A DNA stretch of 31,164 nt from JAWXBM01 sp964602895 (GCA_964602895.1 CAZRTG010000018.1:1-31164), one strand, 5' to 3'; positions 7,561 through 16,833 are shown, counted from the first letter of the stretch. The notes: generated by a model from the sequence alone, not told the origin. Numbers and translations are program-made.

Positions 7561-9384
7561 TCCAAAAAATCAACCAAAGCCGGGTTCAACGGGAAAGCCT
7601 ATGCCCGGCGCTTGCCCACCCGCCCGGGGGTTTATCTGATGCGCGATGAAGCAGGCCAGGTGCTCTATGTGGGCAAGGCGGCCGATCTGCGCAAACGGGT
7701 CAGCAGTTATTTCGATGCCCGGCCCAAGATCGAACGTATCATGCGCATGGTGGCGCGCATCCAGTCCATGGAAGTCAGCCTGACGCGCAGCGAAAGTGAA
7801 GCCCTGTTGCTGGAAAATGAATGGATCAAGGCGTACAGACCCCGCTACAACATTCTGCTGCGCGATGACAAATCCTATCCCTGGATCGCCATCACCATGG
7901 CACACGAATTTCCACGCATCGCGTTTTATCGTGGCGCGAGAGATTCTGCCACACGGTATTTCGGCCCCTATCCCTCGGCCAGTTCAACCCGCGAAAGCAT
8001 CAGCATGATTCAAAAAATCTTCCGCCTGCGGAACTGTGAAGACAGCTATTTTGCGCACCGCAGCCGGCCTTGCCTGCAATATCAGATCCACCGCTGCACC
8101 GCCCCTTGTGTGGGCCTGGTCAGCGCAGCGGACTATGCGACGCAGGTCAGTGACGCCACTTTGTTTTTACAGGGCAAGGATCAGAACATCATCGACAAAC
8201 TGATCCAGCGTATGGAAAAAGCCTCGGCGCGGCAGGATTACGAACAGGCAGCTACCATCCGCGACCAGATCCGCACGCTGAAGGAAATCCAGGCACAGCA
8301 ATATGTTTCAGGCGCACGAGGGGATATCGACTTTATTGCGGTTGCACAGGAACAGGCCAAAAGCTGTGTACAGGTGGTTTCATTCCGCGCCGGTCGCAAC
8401 CTGGGGCAGCGCAGTTACTTTCCCAGCCACACCGATCAGCGCGATGCTACAGAAGTGATGGAAGCCTTTCTGGGGCAGTTTTACCAGCAGCGAATGCCAC
8501 CGCCCATGCTGGTCATTTCGGATCCGGTGGAAAACCAGCAACTGCTGGAGGAGGCTTTTACCGAAATGGCGGGTCGCAAGGTAACCATGCAGTCCAGACC
8601 ACGCGGTGACAGACGGCAGGTTTTATTGATGGCACAGCAGAATGCCCGACAGTCGTTGGGTTTACGCCTGGCCAGTGAAGCCAATTACCAGCGGCAACTG
8701 GAAGCCTTGCAGCAATTACTGGGCATGGATGAATTGCCCACCCGCATCGAGTGTTTTGATATTTCACATATTTCGGGCAACCAGACGGTAGGTTCCTGTG
8801 TTGCATTTGGCCCGGGTGGCGCGGACAAATCCCGTTACCGTCGTTACACCCTGAAAGACATCACGCCCGGTGATGACTATGCGGCCATGCGCCAGGTGTT
8901 GCAGCGTCGTTATGAACCGGTACAGCAAGAGGAGGGTGAACTGCCCGATTTGCTGTTGATCGATGGCGGCAAAGGCCAGCTGAAGCAGGCCATTGAGGTG
9001 ATGGCCGGACTGGGAATCCATAGCCTGGCCATGGTCGGAATTGCCAAAGGTCCTTCCCGGCGCGCCGGCTACGAAGAATGGGTCAGGCCAGAGCCTTTGG
9101 CATCACTTTTCCCTGGCCCCGGTTCACCCGCCTCACACCTGGTCCAACAGATACGGGATGAAGCCCACCGGTTCGCCATTACCGGCCATCGCGGACAAAG
9201 AAGCAAAGCGATATCACGTTCAGGGCTGGAAAATATTCCCGGTGTGGGGCCCAAACGCCGTAAGGCTTTGCTCAGCCATTTTGGTGGCTTACAGGGAGTA
9301 AAGCGCGCCGGTATTGAGGAACTGTCCAGTGTACCGGGTATCAGTCAACAGTTGGCCGAGCAAATCTACCGCGCATTGCATTGA
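7558..9384 (+). CDS. uvrC: UvrC, excinuclease ABC subunit C
   Basis: UvrC makes both incisions around bulky lesions in nucleotide excision repair. The 608 residues are full length. In order they show the N-terminal GIY-YIG nuclease domain (GVYLMRDEAGQVLYVGKA), a cysteine-containing segment (CLQYQIHRCTAPC), the UVR motif that binds UvrB (about residues 215-250), the RNase H-like C-terminal nuclease domain (ECFDISHISG and LLIDGGKGQL) and tandem helix-hairpin-helix motifs near the end (IPGVGPKRRKALL, VPGISQQLAE). The only plausible early start is ATG 7558. It has no upstream Shine-Dalgarno sequence, being preceded by a very AT-rich leader. Confidence 0.96.
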   Translation: MSKKSTKAGFNGKAYARRLPTRPGVYLMRDEAGQVLYVGKAADLRKRVSSYFDARPKIERIMRMVARIQSMEVSLTRSESEALLLENEWIKAYRPRYNILLRDDKSYPWIAITMAHEFPRIAFYRGARDSATRYFGPYPSASSTRESISMIQKIFRLRNCEDSYFAHRSRPCLQYQIHRCTAPCVGLVSAADYATQVSDATLFLQGKDQNIIDKLIQRMEKASARQDYEQAATIRDQIRTLKEIQAQQYVSGARGDIDFIAVAQEQAKSCVQVVSFRAGRNLGQRSYFPSHTDQRDATEVMEAFLGQFYQQRMPPPMLVISDPVENQQLLEEAFTEMAGRKVTMQSRPRGDRRQVLLMAQQNARQSLGLRLASEANYQRQLEALQQLLGMDELPTRIECFDISHISGNQTVGSCVAFGPGGADKSRYRRYTLKDITPGDDYAAMRQVLQRRYEPVQQEEGELPDLLLIDGGKGQLKQAIEVMAGLGIHSLAMVGIAKGPSRRAGYEEWVRPEPLASLFPGPGSPASHLVQQIRDEAHRFAITGHRGQRSKAISRSGLENIPGVGPKRRKALLSHFGGLQGVKRAGIEELSSVPGISQQLAEQIYRALH

Positions 9385-9486
9385 CCACCGCGGAGAATTA
9401 CCCGACGATTCATCAGCCGTCGTGATTAAGCTGCAGCAGTCTGCGATAATAGCCACTCACCTGCCACCCTGTTGATCGGATTTGCC

Positions 9487-10143
9487 ATGACCCTCACCTT
9501 GCCTACCATGCTGACACTGATGCGTATCGCACTGGTCCCGGTTCTGATCATCCTGTTTTATCTGCCGTTCCACTGGTCCAATATCGCTTGCGCCGTGGTA
9601 TTCGTGGCGGCCGCCATTACCGACTGGGCTGATGGTTATATCGCCCGCAAACAGGGCCAGATGTCCCGATTCGGTGAGTTTCTTGATCCGGTGGCTGACA
9701 AGATCATGGTTGCCACGGCGCTGATTTTGCTGGTGCAACGACAGGAGCACTACGAAGCCGTATTCGCCATTGCATCGGCTATTATTGTGGGTAGAGAGAT
9801 CACCATTTCAGCTCTGCGTGAGTGGATGTCCGAAATTGGAGAGAGGAACCGGATCAAGGTTTCCTGGCCAGGCAAGCTCAAAACCGGTTTCCAGATGACC
9901 GCCATCGGCTTCCTGCTGTATCACGAAAACATCTGGATATTACCCACGGCTTTTATTGGCGAATTGCTGCTGTACACTGCTGCAGCCCTGACCTTGTGGT
10001 CAATGTGGAACTACCTGAAATCTGCCTGGCCTGCCATGAGTGACAAGAAACACCACCAACCGATGACAGAGTCCGGCTTGCAGGCTGCTGTACAGGAAGC
10101 CGCAGCGAACGCCCGTCAGGAGCGAGTGGTCAATCATGAGTAA
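9487..10143 (+). CDS. pgsA: PgsA, CDP-diacylglycerol-glycerol-3-phosphate phosphatidyltransferase
   Basis: PgsA makes phosphatidylglycerol phosphate from CDP-diacylglycerol and glycerol-3-phosphate, the committed step to phosphatidylglycerol and cardiolipin. I place the start at ATG 9487 (218 aa, MTLTLPTMLTLMRIAL), matching the family N-terminus; an in-frame TTG at 9472 would add five residues. The CDP-alcohol phosphotransferase motif is complete: DWADGYIAR beginning at about residue 46, then GEFLDPVAD. Four or more hydrophobic helices follow. A hydrophilic C-terminal tail of about 30 residues extends beyond the usual family end. uvrC-pgsA adjacency is widespread in gammaproteobacteria. Confidence 0.93.
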   Translation: MTLTLPTMLTLMRIALVPVLIILFYLPFHWSNIACAVVFVAAAITDWADGYIARKQGQMSRFGEFLDPVADKIMVATALILLVQRQEHYEAVFAIASAIIVGREITISALREWMSEIGERNRIKVSWPGKLKTGFQMTAIGFLLYHENIWILPTAFIGELLLYTAAALTLWSMWNYLKSAWPAMSDKKHHQPMTESGLQAAVQEAAANARQERVVNHE

Positions 10144-10149
10144 TCCGCC

Positions 10150-11385
10150 ATGAGCACGGCAGCGGTGCGCAGAACCACACCCACCGTTCAGGTTGGCAAA
10201 ATACGGATCGGTAGCGAGCATCCGGTGGTGGTGCAATCCATGACCAATACCGATACGGCTGATGCCAAATCAACTGCTCTGCAAATTGCAGAACTGGCTC
10301 GTGCAGGTTCCGAATTGGTACGCATCACGGTAAACACCCTGGAAGCGGCACAAGCGGTTCCCGAAATCATGCGCCGGCTGGAAATGATGTCCTGTGATGT
10401 GCCCATCGTCGGAGACTTTCACTACAACGGCCACCAATTACTGACGGCGGTTCCGGAATGTGCCCGGTTGTTGGCCAAATACCGGATCAACCCCGGCAAC
10501 GTGGGCTTTGGTAGAAAACGCGATGACCAGTTTGCGACAATTATTGAACTGGCGATCAAACACCGGAAACCGGTCCGGATAGGCGTTAACTGGGGCAGCC
10601 TGGACCAATCCCTGCTGGCCCGCCTGATGGATGAGAACGCAGCCAGCGCCTCACCACAGGACGCCCAGACCGTGATGCGCGAAGCACTGATCCGCTCGGC
10701 CCTCGATAGTGCTGCACAGGCTGAAGCACTGGGCCTGCCACACGACCGCATTATTCTGTCCTGCAAGGTCAGCAATGTGCAGGACCTGATCGCGGTCTAC
10801 CGTTCGCTGGCGGAACGTTGCGATTACGTCCTGCACCTTGGCCTGACCGAGGCCGGCATGGGCAGCAAGGGTATCGTCTGCTCCAGTGCTGCCTTGGCGG
10901 TGCTGTTGCAGGAAGGCATTGGCGATACCATCCGGATTTCATTGACACCGGAACCCGATCAGTCACGCACCGATGAGGTTATTGTGGCCCAGGAGCTACT
11001 GCAAAGCATGGGCCTGCGCGCTTTTGCGCCCATGGTCACCGCCTGTCCCGGCTGCGGGCGTACCACCAGCACCTTTTTCCAGGCCCTGACTCGCGATGTA
11101 CAGGCCTTTGTGCGCGAGCGAATGCCGGAATGGCGTACCCAATACCAGGGCGTAGAAAACCTGTCGCTGGCAGTGATGGGTTGTGTGGTCAACGGGCCGG
11201 GTGAGAGTCGCCATGCCAATATTGGCATCAGTTTGCCTGGCACCGGTGAGGCGCCTGCCGCCCCGGTGTTTATCGACGGGCACAAACAGGTCACTTTGCG
11301 AGGTGAAGGCCTGAGCCATGATTTTCTGCAGATCATTGAGCAATACGTAGAGCAGAATTACCCGCGTTTCACTTCCGCTTCCTGA
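10150..11385 (+). CDS. ispG: IspG (GcpE), 4-hydroxy-3-methylbut-2-enyl diphosphate synthase
   Basis: IspG reduces methylerythritol cyclodiphosphate to HMBPP in the MEP isoprenoid pathway, using a [4Fe-4S] cluster. The 411-residue protein has the expected N-terminal TIM-barrel (IGSEHPVVVQSMTNTDT, FHYNGH, RINPGN) and the C-terminal Fe-S domain. The cluster ligands can be placed at Cys299 and Cys302 (CPGCGRT) and Cys345 (GCVVNGPGE), with Glu352 as the fourth ligand position, matching the known pattern. It starts 6 bp after pgsA. The frame is intact and the length is slightly above the usual enterobacterial form. Confidence 0.95.
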   Translation: MSTAAVRRTTPTVQVGKIRIGSEHPVVVQSMTNTDTADAKSTALQIAELARAGSELVRITVNTLEAAQAVPEIMRRLEMMSCDVPIVGDFHYNGHQLLTAVPECARLLAKYRINPGNVGFGRKRDDQFATIIELAIKHRKPVRIGVNWGSLDQSLLARLMDENAASASPQDAQTVMREALIRSALDSAAQAEALGLPHDRIILSCKVSNVQDLIAVYRSLAERCDYVLHLGLTEAGMGSKGIVCSSAALAVLLQEGIGDTIRISLTPEPDQSRTDEVIVAQELLQSMGLRAFAPMVTACPGCGRTTSTFFQALTRDVQAFVRERMPEWRTQYQGVENLSLAVMGCVVNGPGESRHANIGISLPGTGEAPAAPVFIDGHKQVTLRGEGLSHDFLQIIEQYVEQNYPRFTSAS

Positions 11386-11411
11386 CCCCACCATACCTGG
11401 ACGAATGTTTC

Positions 11412-12227
11412 ATGGGCTTATTGCGCAGCAAGAAAACTATGGCCGAGAGTGCCGACCGGCACGAGCTGTACCAACTGTCGGTACAGGATACCGAGACCGA
11501 AATCGGTTTTGTTCTGGATACCTGGGGCGAGTTGCGGGATCGCCCTGCAGAAGTCCTGCGAGAGGACTTCTGCGGCACCGCCATGGCGGCCTGTGAATGG
11601 GTACGCCGGGATGAAAGCCACTACGCCGTTGCGGTTGATATCGATGCCAGTGTGCTGGACTGGGGCCGGGAGCACAACGCCAGACGGCTGAGCCCTGAAG
11701 CACAGCAAAGGCTGGAGTTGATTGAAGCCGATGTACTTGAAGTGGATACCGGACTGGTCGACATTGCGCTGGCGATGAACTTCAGTTACTGGCTGTTTCG
11801 CACACGGCCAGAATTGCTGAATTACTTTCATCAGGTACACGATGCACTGGTCGATGATGGCATCTTTTTTCTTGATGCCTATGGTGGCTATGACGCACCA
11901 CGTGAGCTGGAAGAACCACGTGAAGTAGAGGGTTTTACCTATATCTGGGAACAGGCCTGCTTCAACCCCATCGATTCACACATGACCTGTCACATCCATT
12001 TCGAATTTCCAGACGGCTCACGAATGGACCAGGCATTCAGTTACCACTGGCGCTTGTGGACTTTGCCCGAAATCAAGGAAATCCTGGCCGAGGCCGGATT
12101 CACCCAGGTAGACATCTACTGGGAAGGCACCGACGAAAGCGGTGAAGAAGGTGACGGCATTTATACACCCCAAACCGTTGGAGATGCGGATGCGGGCTGG
12201 GTCTGCTACATCGTCGCTCAGCGCTAA
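11412..12227 (+). CDS. Class I SAM-dependent methyltransferase, substrate unknown
   Basis: The 271-residue protein reads as a class I (Rossmann-fold) methyltransferase. A degenerate motif I (REDFCGTAMAACEWV) is followed by an acidic residue ending the second strand (AVDIDASVLDW), a motif-III-like LIEADVLEV, a motif-IV segment (DIALAMNFSYWLF), and later FFLDAYGG. The C-terminal third has an acidic stretch (GTDESGEEGDG). I do not recognise a specific substrate. The ATG at 11412 has only weak Shine-Dalgarno support; ATG 11439 is an in-frame alternative. It converges with ygfZ, leaving 14 bp between stops. Confidence 0.75.
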   Translation: MGLLRSKKTMAESADRHELYQLSVQDTETEIGFVLDTWGELRDRPAEVLREDFCGTAMAACEWVRRDESHYAVAVDIDASVLDWGREHNARRLSPEAQQRLELIEADVLEVDTGLVDIALAMNFSYWLFRTRPELLNYFHQVHDALVDDGIFFLDAYGGYDAPRELEEPREVEGFTYIWEQACFNPIDSHMTCHIHFEFPDGSRMDQAFSYHWRLWTLPEIKEILAEAGFTQVDIYWEGTDESGEEGDGIYTPQTVGDADAGWVCYIVAQR

Positions 12228-12241
12228 CTGACTTATGCGAT

Positions 12242-13066
12242 TTATTCGTGGTGTTCCTGAAAGGCGCGCTTGGCTGTCCAGAAACGGCCATTCTGCTCCA
12301 GGCCACGTACTGCTTCTCCCGGTTGCAGGGCCGATACGGCGAAAATCGTAAAGCTCCCGAACGATGTCGCGACGCAATGTACCAGCGTTGCTTCCGCCTG
12401 CCCGCCGGCGGTGCGGATAAAGCAGCTTGAATTTACATCCGGCGCCTGATCGCCCTCAATATCCAAAACCTGTGGCCGCCGCTTTACCTCACCAAGGTGT
12501 CGGGCACGGGCAATCACTTCCTGGCCGGGATAACAGCCTTTGGCAAAACTCACTGCACCGATGGCATCCAGGCCCAGCATCTGCGGGATGTATTTCTCGG
12601 AACTGGGCTTGTTCAGCCAGGGAATGCCGTATAACAATTCGGACCGTCTCCAGCGCGCGGTAGACTCCGGACTGGCCGGGGGTTTCATATCCGATAGGGC
12701 GTATTTAATGGGCACCGTACGCGGCTCAAGCAGGATCACGCTGTCCACCAGAAAATCATGCGGGTCTACTGCAAACAGGTAAAGGCCACTCATTGCTTCG
12801 AGCCTGACATCTTCACGCAGTACAAACTGCTGCAGTTTTTCCATCAGGGTTTCCAGCAGTGTGGATTCTACAATCACCAGCCAATGATCTTCACGGGGCG
12901 CCAGCAGCAGGGTGGCTATCACCTTGCCTTTGGATGAGCAGTAGGCCGAGTAAGTGGCTTTAGGGGCAGTCAGGCCGACCAGATGGGCGGTTACCTGTGA
13001 TTGCAAAAACTTGCTTGCGTCGGCGCCGGAAACTTTAAGTACAGAAAGATATGAAAGTGGAGTCAT
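12242..13066 (-). CDS. ygfZ: YgfZ/GcvT-like folate-binding protein, Fe-S cluster maintenance
   Basis: YgfZ is a tetrahydrofolate-binding relative of GcvT that helps assemble or repair certain Fe-S enzymes (the IBA57/YgfZ family). The diagnostic motif KGCYPGQE is at about residues 176-183, with the conserved cysteine present, followed by RARHLGEVKRR. The 274 residues are somewhat shorter than the E. coli protein. It is the only leftward gene before 28 kb. It lies divergent to the succinate dehydrogenase genes, separated from the short SDHAF4 gene by 175 bp that must contain promoters for both directions, though I cannot pick out confident boxes. SdhB carries three Fe-S clusters, which makes the placement functionally sensible. 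Confidence 0.9.
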   Translation of the reverse strand: MTPLSYLSVLKVSGADASKFLQSQVTAHLVGLTAPKATYSAYCSSKGKVIATLLLAPREDHWLVIVESTLLETLMEKLQQFVLREDVRLEAMSGLYLFAVDPHDFLVDSVILLEPRTVPIKYALSDMKPPASPESTARWRRSELLYGIPWLNKPSSEKYIPQMLGLDAIGAVSFAKGCYPGQEVIARARHLGEVKRRPQVLDIEGDQAPDVNSSCFIRTAGGQAEATLVHCVATSFGSFTIFAVSALQPGEAVRGLEQNGRFWTAKRAFQEHHE

Positions 13067-13241
13067 GGTCCCATCACAAAGTCAAAATCAGAGTGGCGAA
13101 CAAAATAGTGAAAAGCCGGATCAGGAATCAACGGTTCCTCCGTGGCCTGCAAGCTTGGGATTCTAACCGATCGACACAGTAATGTATCAATCAGTGATTG
13201 GTCCTTGATTAAAAAGGGTTGAGTCAGTACGCTTTGCACTA

Positions 13242-13412
13242 ATGCATTCCAACCACGACTCCAAAACCAGGCCAACTGAAGAGCCAGCCGTAAACGTGCC
13301 GCCGGTTGAAGAAAGCGTGCCGGCTGACAAGCGCGAAATTGGCGGGCGTAAAGGGCTGGACCCAACCCGCTATGGTGATTGGGAGAAAAACGGACGTTGT
13401 ATTGATTTCTAG
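13242..13412 (+). CDS. Succinate dehydrogenase assembly factor 4 family protein (DUF1674), 56 aa
   Basis: This short gene is easy to miss. It encodes 56 residues whose C-terminal half carries the SDHAF4/DUF1674 signature: REIGGRKGLDPTRYGDWE followed by KNGRCIDF and the stop. The N-terminal half is charged, proline-rich and low in complexity (EEPAVNVPPVEESVP), as is usual for the family. In mitochondria SDHAF4 binds the flavinylated SdhA and promotes its joining to SdhB. ATG 13242 is the only ATG, GTG or TTG after the upstream in-frame stop (13206-13208) that keeps this length. No strong Shine-Dalgarno sequence is visible. sdhC begins 42 bp later, so it is probably the first gene of the sdh operon. 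Confidence 0.85.
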   Translation: MHSNHDSKTRPTEEPAVNVPPVEESVPADKREIGGRKGLDPTRYGDWEKNGRCIDF

Positions 13413-13454
13413 GCACCAGACCCCGATCCTGACCGCATTCCCGGAAGCTGAAAC

Positions 13455-13835
13455 GTGAAACAAAGACCACTCTCACCCTTCATGATTGGCCCCTATTATC
13501 GGCCGCAATTGACCTCCATGTTGTCGATTACCCATCGCGCAACCGGAGTCTTGCTGGCTCTGGTCGGGGCGCCCCTGATGCTGTACTGGATCATCGCGGT
13601 CAGTCACGGACCGGACCAGCTGAATTCCCTTTATTCCTGTCTGGGCAGTGTGCCGGGCAAGCTGTTGTCGTTGGCTTTGCTGTTCAGTTTGTGTTTTCAC
13701 TTTTGCAACGGTGTGCGCCATTTGATCTGGGATACGACCCGTATGATGCAACTTGACGACGCCCGACGGGCTGGCTGGATCGTATTGGCAACCGCGCTGG
13801 TAGCTACCCTGGTTCTGGCAGGAGTACTGCTATGA
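13455..13835 (+). CDS. sdhC: SdhC, succinate dehydrogenase cytochrome b556 subunit
   Basis: SdhC is one of two membrane anchors of complex II; it binds heme b and forms part of the quinone site. The 126 residues have three hydrophobic helices. The conserved SITHRATG (quinone-site Ser and Arg) precedes helix 1, and HFCNGVRHLIWD contains the heme-ligand histidine region. The start is GTG 13455 with GGAAG 8 bases upstream. The N-terminus (RPLSPFMIGPYYRPQLTSMLS) resembles the xanthomonad and alphaproteobacterial form more than that of E. coli. The stop overlaps the sdhD start (ATGA). Confidence 0.93.
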   Translation: MKQRPLSPFMIGPYYRPQLTSMLSITHRATGVLLALVGAPLMLYWIIAVSHGPDQLNSLYSCLGSVPGKLLSLALLFSLCFHFCNGVRHLIWDTTRMMQLDDARRAGWIVLATALVATLVLAGVLL

Positions 13836-14215
13836 GCGAAATGCGTACCCCGATAAAACGGGCAAAAGGACTTGGCAGCTCCAAATCCGGGGTGCCGCAT
13901 TGGCGCGCCCAACGCATCACTTCGGTCCTGTTGCTGCTGTTGATACCGTGGCTGGTCTGGTCGCTGGTGCAACTGGCGGGTTCCGGTTATCCACAAGCGG
14001 CCGCTTTTCTCACCGATCCAATGAATGCCACACTGTTGATCCTGGTTCTGTTGACCCTGCTGTATCACGCAATGCTCGGACTGCAGGTGGTTATCGAGGA
14101 TTACGTCCATGGTGAAGGTGTGTCATTTCTGCTGCTGATTGCCATTCGCATTGCAACGGCGACAGGCATGATCGCGGGCGTTCTCCATGTTTTAAAACTG
14201 GTGTTCGGGGCCTGA
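13832..14215 (+). CDS. sdhD: SdhD, succinate dehydrogenase membrane anchor subunit
   Basis: SdhD is the second membrane anchor of complex II. The 127-residue product has an N-terminal basic segment, three hydrophobic helices and the family motif LYHAMLGLQVVIEDYVHGE. This contains the histidine expected near heme b and the Asp-Tyr pair of the quinone pocket. The start ATG overlaps the sdhC stop by 4 bp, and sdhA begins 3 bp after its stop, so the four structural genes form one tightly coupled unit. Confidence 0.92.
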   Translation: MSEMRTPIKRAKGLGSSKSGVPHWRAQRITSVLLLLLIPWLVWSLVQLAGSGYPQAAAFLTDPMNATLLILVLLTLLYHAMLGLQVVIEDYVHGEGVSFLLLIAIRIATATGMIAGVLHVLKLVFGA

Positions 14216-14218
14216 TTG

Positions 14219-16009
14219 ATGAGTAAAGCGTACGACCTGATTGAACATAAATACGACGTGATCGTCGTGGGCGCTGGCGGTGCCGGATTGCGTGCCACCA
14301 TGGGCCTGGCCGCGACTGGCTTGAGCACTGCCTGTGTGACCAAGGTATTTCCTACCCGCAGCCATACGGTTGCAGCACAGGGCGGCATGTCAGCCGCCTT
14401 GGGCAATATGGGCGAGGACGACTGGCGTTGGCATATGTACGATACGATCAAAGGATCGGACTGGCTGGGCGACCAGGACGCCATCGAATACATGTGCCGC
14501 GAAGCCATACCTTCCGTTATCGAACTGGAACATTTCGGCGTACCGTTTTCACGCACGAACGACGGGCGCATTTACCAACGCCCCTTTGGCGGCATGACCA
14601 CTCATTACGGTGAAGGCACCGCGCAACGCACTTGCGCGGCTGCAGACCGTACCGGCCATGCGATTCTGCATACGCTGTATCAGCAGGCGCTGAAGCACGA
14701 TGCCACTTTTTACATCGAATATTTTGCTACTGACCTGTTGATGGACGAGCAGGGTGTTTGCCGCGGTGTGCTGGCCTGGGACCTGTCCAATGGTACTTTG
14801 CACCTGTTCCGCGGCCATGCGGTCATTCTTGCCACCGGCGGCTATGGGCGCAGTTATTTTTCCTGTACCTCGGCACATACCTGTACAGGCGACGGTAACG
14901 GCATGGTGTTGCGGGCCGGTTTGCCATTGCAGGACATGGAGTTTGTTCAGTTTCACCCAACCGGCATTTATGGCGCAGGTTGTCTGATTACCGAAGGCGT
15001 GCGGGGCGAGGGTGGTTTTCTGACCAACTCCGAAGGCGAGCGTTTCATGGAACGTTATGCACCGCATGCCAAGGATCTGGCCTCACGCGATGTGGTCAGC
15101 CGCTCCATAACCATCGAAATCCGCGAAGGCAGAGGTGTTGGGCCCAAAGCCGATCACATCCACCTGAACCTGCAGCACCTGGGTGCAGACGTATTGCACG
15201 AGCGTTTACCCGGCATTTCCGAGAGCGCGAAAATTTTTGCCAACGTGGATGTCACCAAGGAACCGATCCCGGTACTGCCGACTGTGCACTACAACATGGG
15301 TGGAATTCCTACAAACTATCACGGCGAAGTCGTAACGCTTAAAGACGGCGATCCGAATACAATCGTACCTGGTTTGTTTGCAATTGGAGAAGGGGCCTGT
15401 GTGTCGGTGCATGGTGCCAACCGCCTGGGTTCAAATTCCTTGCTGGACATCATTGTCTTCGGACGTGCTGTGGCTCATCGCTGCGCCGATCTGATACAAC
15501 CGGGTACCAAGCATCCGGATTTGTCCACAGCGATAGTGGATAAAGTGCTGGATCGGTTTGATGGCTTGCGCTACGCCAAAGGCGAGCGTTCAACCGCATC
15601 CATACGCGATGAAATGCAACACGTGATGCAGAACAATGCAGCAGTTTTCCGCACCGGCGAGATTCTGCAGGAAGGCTGCACCTTGATCGAAAAAGTTTAT
15701 GGGTCATTCAAGGATGTCGCTGTCACCGATCGCTCGATGGTTTGGAATTCAGATCTGGTGGAAACTTTCGAATTAAGCAACCTGCTGGGTTGTGCAGTAA
15801 CCACCATGTTATCGGCAGAGAATCGCAAGGAAAGTCGCGGTGCACATGCACGTGAGGATTTTCCGGATCGTGATGATGAGGTCTGGATGAAACACAGCCT
15901 GAGCTGGATGGAGCCGGATGGCAGCGTACGCATCGACTACCGACCGGTTCATCTGTTCACCTTGAGTGATGATGTGGAAGTGGTGCCTCCCAGACCACGC
16001 GTGTATTGA
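14219..16009 (+). CDS. sdhA: SdhA, succinate dehydrogenase flavoprotein subunit
   Basis: SdhA is the catalytic subunit of complex II, oxidising succinate to fumarate with covalently bound FAD. I place the start at ATG 14219 (596 aa); the TTG just before it (14216) is unlikely. The dinucleotide-binding VVGAGGAGLRA is near residue 19. The flavinylated histidine is at about His49 in RSHTVAAQGG. The active-site segments HPTG (in FVQFHPTGIYG) and the late GANRLGSNSLLD are present. DTIKGSDWLGDQDAIEYMC is the mitochondrial and xanthomonad type. Its neighbours encode two predicted assembly factors that act on SdhA (SDHAF4-like and SdhE). Confidence 0.97.
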   Translation: MSKAYDLIEHKYDVIVVGAGGAGLRATMGLAATGLSTACVTKVFPTRSHTVAAQGGMSAALGNMGEDDWRWHMYDTIKGSDWLGDQDAIEYMCREAIPSVIELEHFGVPFSRTNDGRIYQRPFGGMTTHYGEGTAQRTCAAADRTGHAILHTLYQQALKHDATFYIEYFATDLLMDEQGVCRGVLAWDLSNGTLHLFRGHAVILATGGYGRSYFSCTSAHTCTGDGNGMVLRAGLPLQDMEFVQFHPTGIYGAGCLITEGVRGEGGFLTNSEGERFMERYAPHAKDLASRDVVSRSITIEIREGRGVGPKADHIHLNLQHLGADVLHERLPGISESAKIFANVDVTKEPIPVLPTVHYNMGGIPTNYHGEVVTLKDGDPNTIVPGLFAIGEGACVSVHGANRLGSNSLLDIIVFGRAVAHRCADLIQPGTKHPDLSTAIVDKVLDRFDGLRYAKGERSTASIRDEMQHVMQNNAAVFRTGEILQEGCTLIEKVYGSFKDVAVTDRSMVWNSDLVETFELSNLLGCAVTTMLSAENRKESRGAHAREDFPDRDDEVWMKHSLSWMEPDGSVRIDYRPVHLFTLSDDVEVVPPRPRVY

Positions 16010-16026
16010 TTTCAGGAGATTCATAA

Positions 16027-16812
16027 ATGGCCGAGTTTCGCCTGTCCAAGGATTCACGTATCAGCAAAGGCATCACTTTTGCTGCTGCAAAGGGCACCAG
16101 GAATATAAAGAATGTCAGCGTATATCGCTGGAGTCCGGATGATGATGCGAACCCGCGCATGGACACTTACCAGGTGGACCTCGACAACTGCGGTCCCATG
16201 GTGCTGGATGCCATCATCAAGATCAAAAACGAGATGGATCCGACCCTGACCTTCCGTCGTTCCTGTCGGGAAGGCATTTGCGGATCCTGTGCCATGAACA
16301 TCGATGGCACCAACACGCTGGCCTGCACCAAGCCCATTGCAGACATCAAAGGGGATATCAAAATTTATCCCTTGCCGCATTTGCCTGTGGTGAAGGATAT
16401 CGTTCCCGACCTGACCCATTTCTATGCGCAGTACGCCACCATCAAGCCGTGGATTCGCACTGACAGCACCACACCGCCTGATCGCGAACGCTTACAGAGC
16501 AAAGAAGACCGGGAAAAACTGGACGGGCTGTACGAGTGCATACTCTGCGCCTGTTGCTCCACTGCCTGTCCCAGCTATTGGTGGAACGGTGATCGCTATC
16601 TTGGACCTGCCATTCTGCTGCAAGCTTACCGCTGGTTGGCTGATTCGCGCGATGAGGCCACGGGTGAGCGTCTGGATGAACTGGATGACCCGTTCCGTTT
16701 GTACCGTTGCCACACCATCATGAATTGCACCCAGACCTGCCCCAAGGGATTAAACCCTGCCGAAGCCATTGCAAAAATCAAGAAGATGCTGATCACCCGT
16801 TCCGGTATTTGA
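16027..16812 (+). CDS. sdhB: SdhB, succinate dehydrogenase iron-sulfur subunit
   Basis: SdhB passes electrons from FAD to quinone through [2Fe-2S], [4Fe-4S] and [3Fe-4S] clusters. The 261 residues hold all three ligand sets: CREGICGSC with the later Cys in NTLAC for [2Fe-2S], CILCACCSTACP for the second cluster, and CHTIMNCTQTCP for the third. A GGAG-like site (CAGGAG at 16013-16018) precedes the ATG by 8 bases. It lies 17 bp after sdhA. The N-terminal extension before the ferredoxin fold (about 30 residues) again matches the xanthomonad/alphaproteobacterial form. Confidence 0.97.
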   Translation: MAEFRLSKDSRISKGITFAAAKGTRNIKNVSVYRWSPDDDANPRMDTYQVDLDNCGPMVLDAIIKIKNEMDPTLTFRRSCREGICGSCAMNIDGTNTLACTKPIADIKGDIKIYPLPHLPVVKDIVPDLTHFYAQYATIKPWIRTDSTTPPDRERLQSKEDREKLDGLYECILCACCSTACPSYWWNGDRYLGPAILLQAYRWLADSRDEATGERLDELDDPFRLYRCHTIMNCTQTCPKGLNPAEAIAKIKKMLITRSGI

Positions 16813-16833
16813 GCAGGGTAGCCCGGCAAAGCT

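Noticed and set aside
9403..9422. Terminator between uvrC and pgsA
   Set aside because: The stem is only five pairs (CGACG/CGTCG) with a ten-base loop and no T-run.
13063..13476. Leftward 137-codon open frame upstream of ygfZ
   Set aside because: It runs antisense across the SDHAF4-family gene and the sdhC start, has an Arg/Gln-rich composition without any recognisable motif, and the + strand gene has clear family residues.
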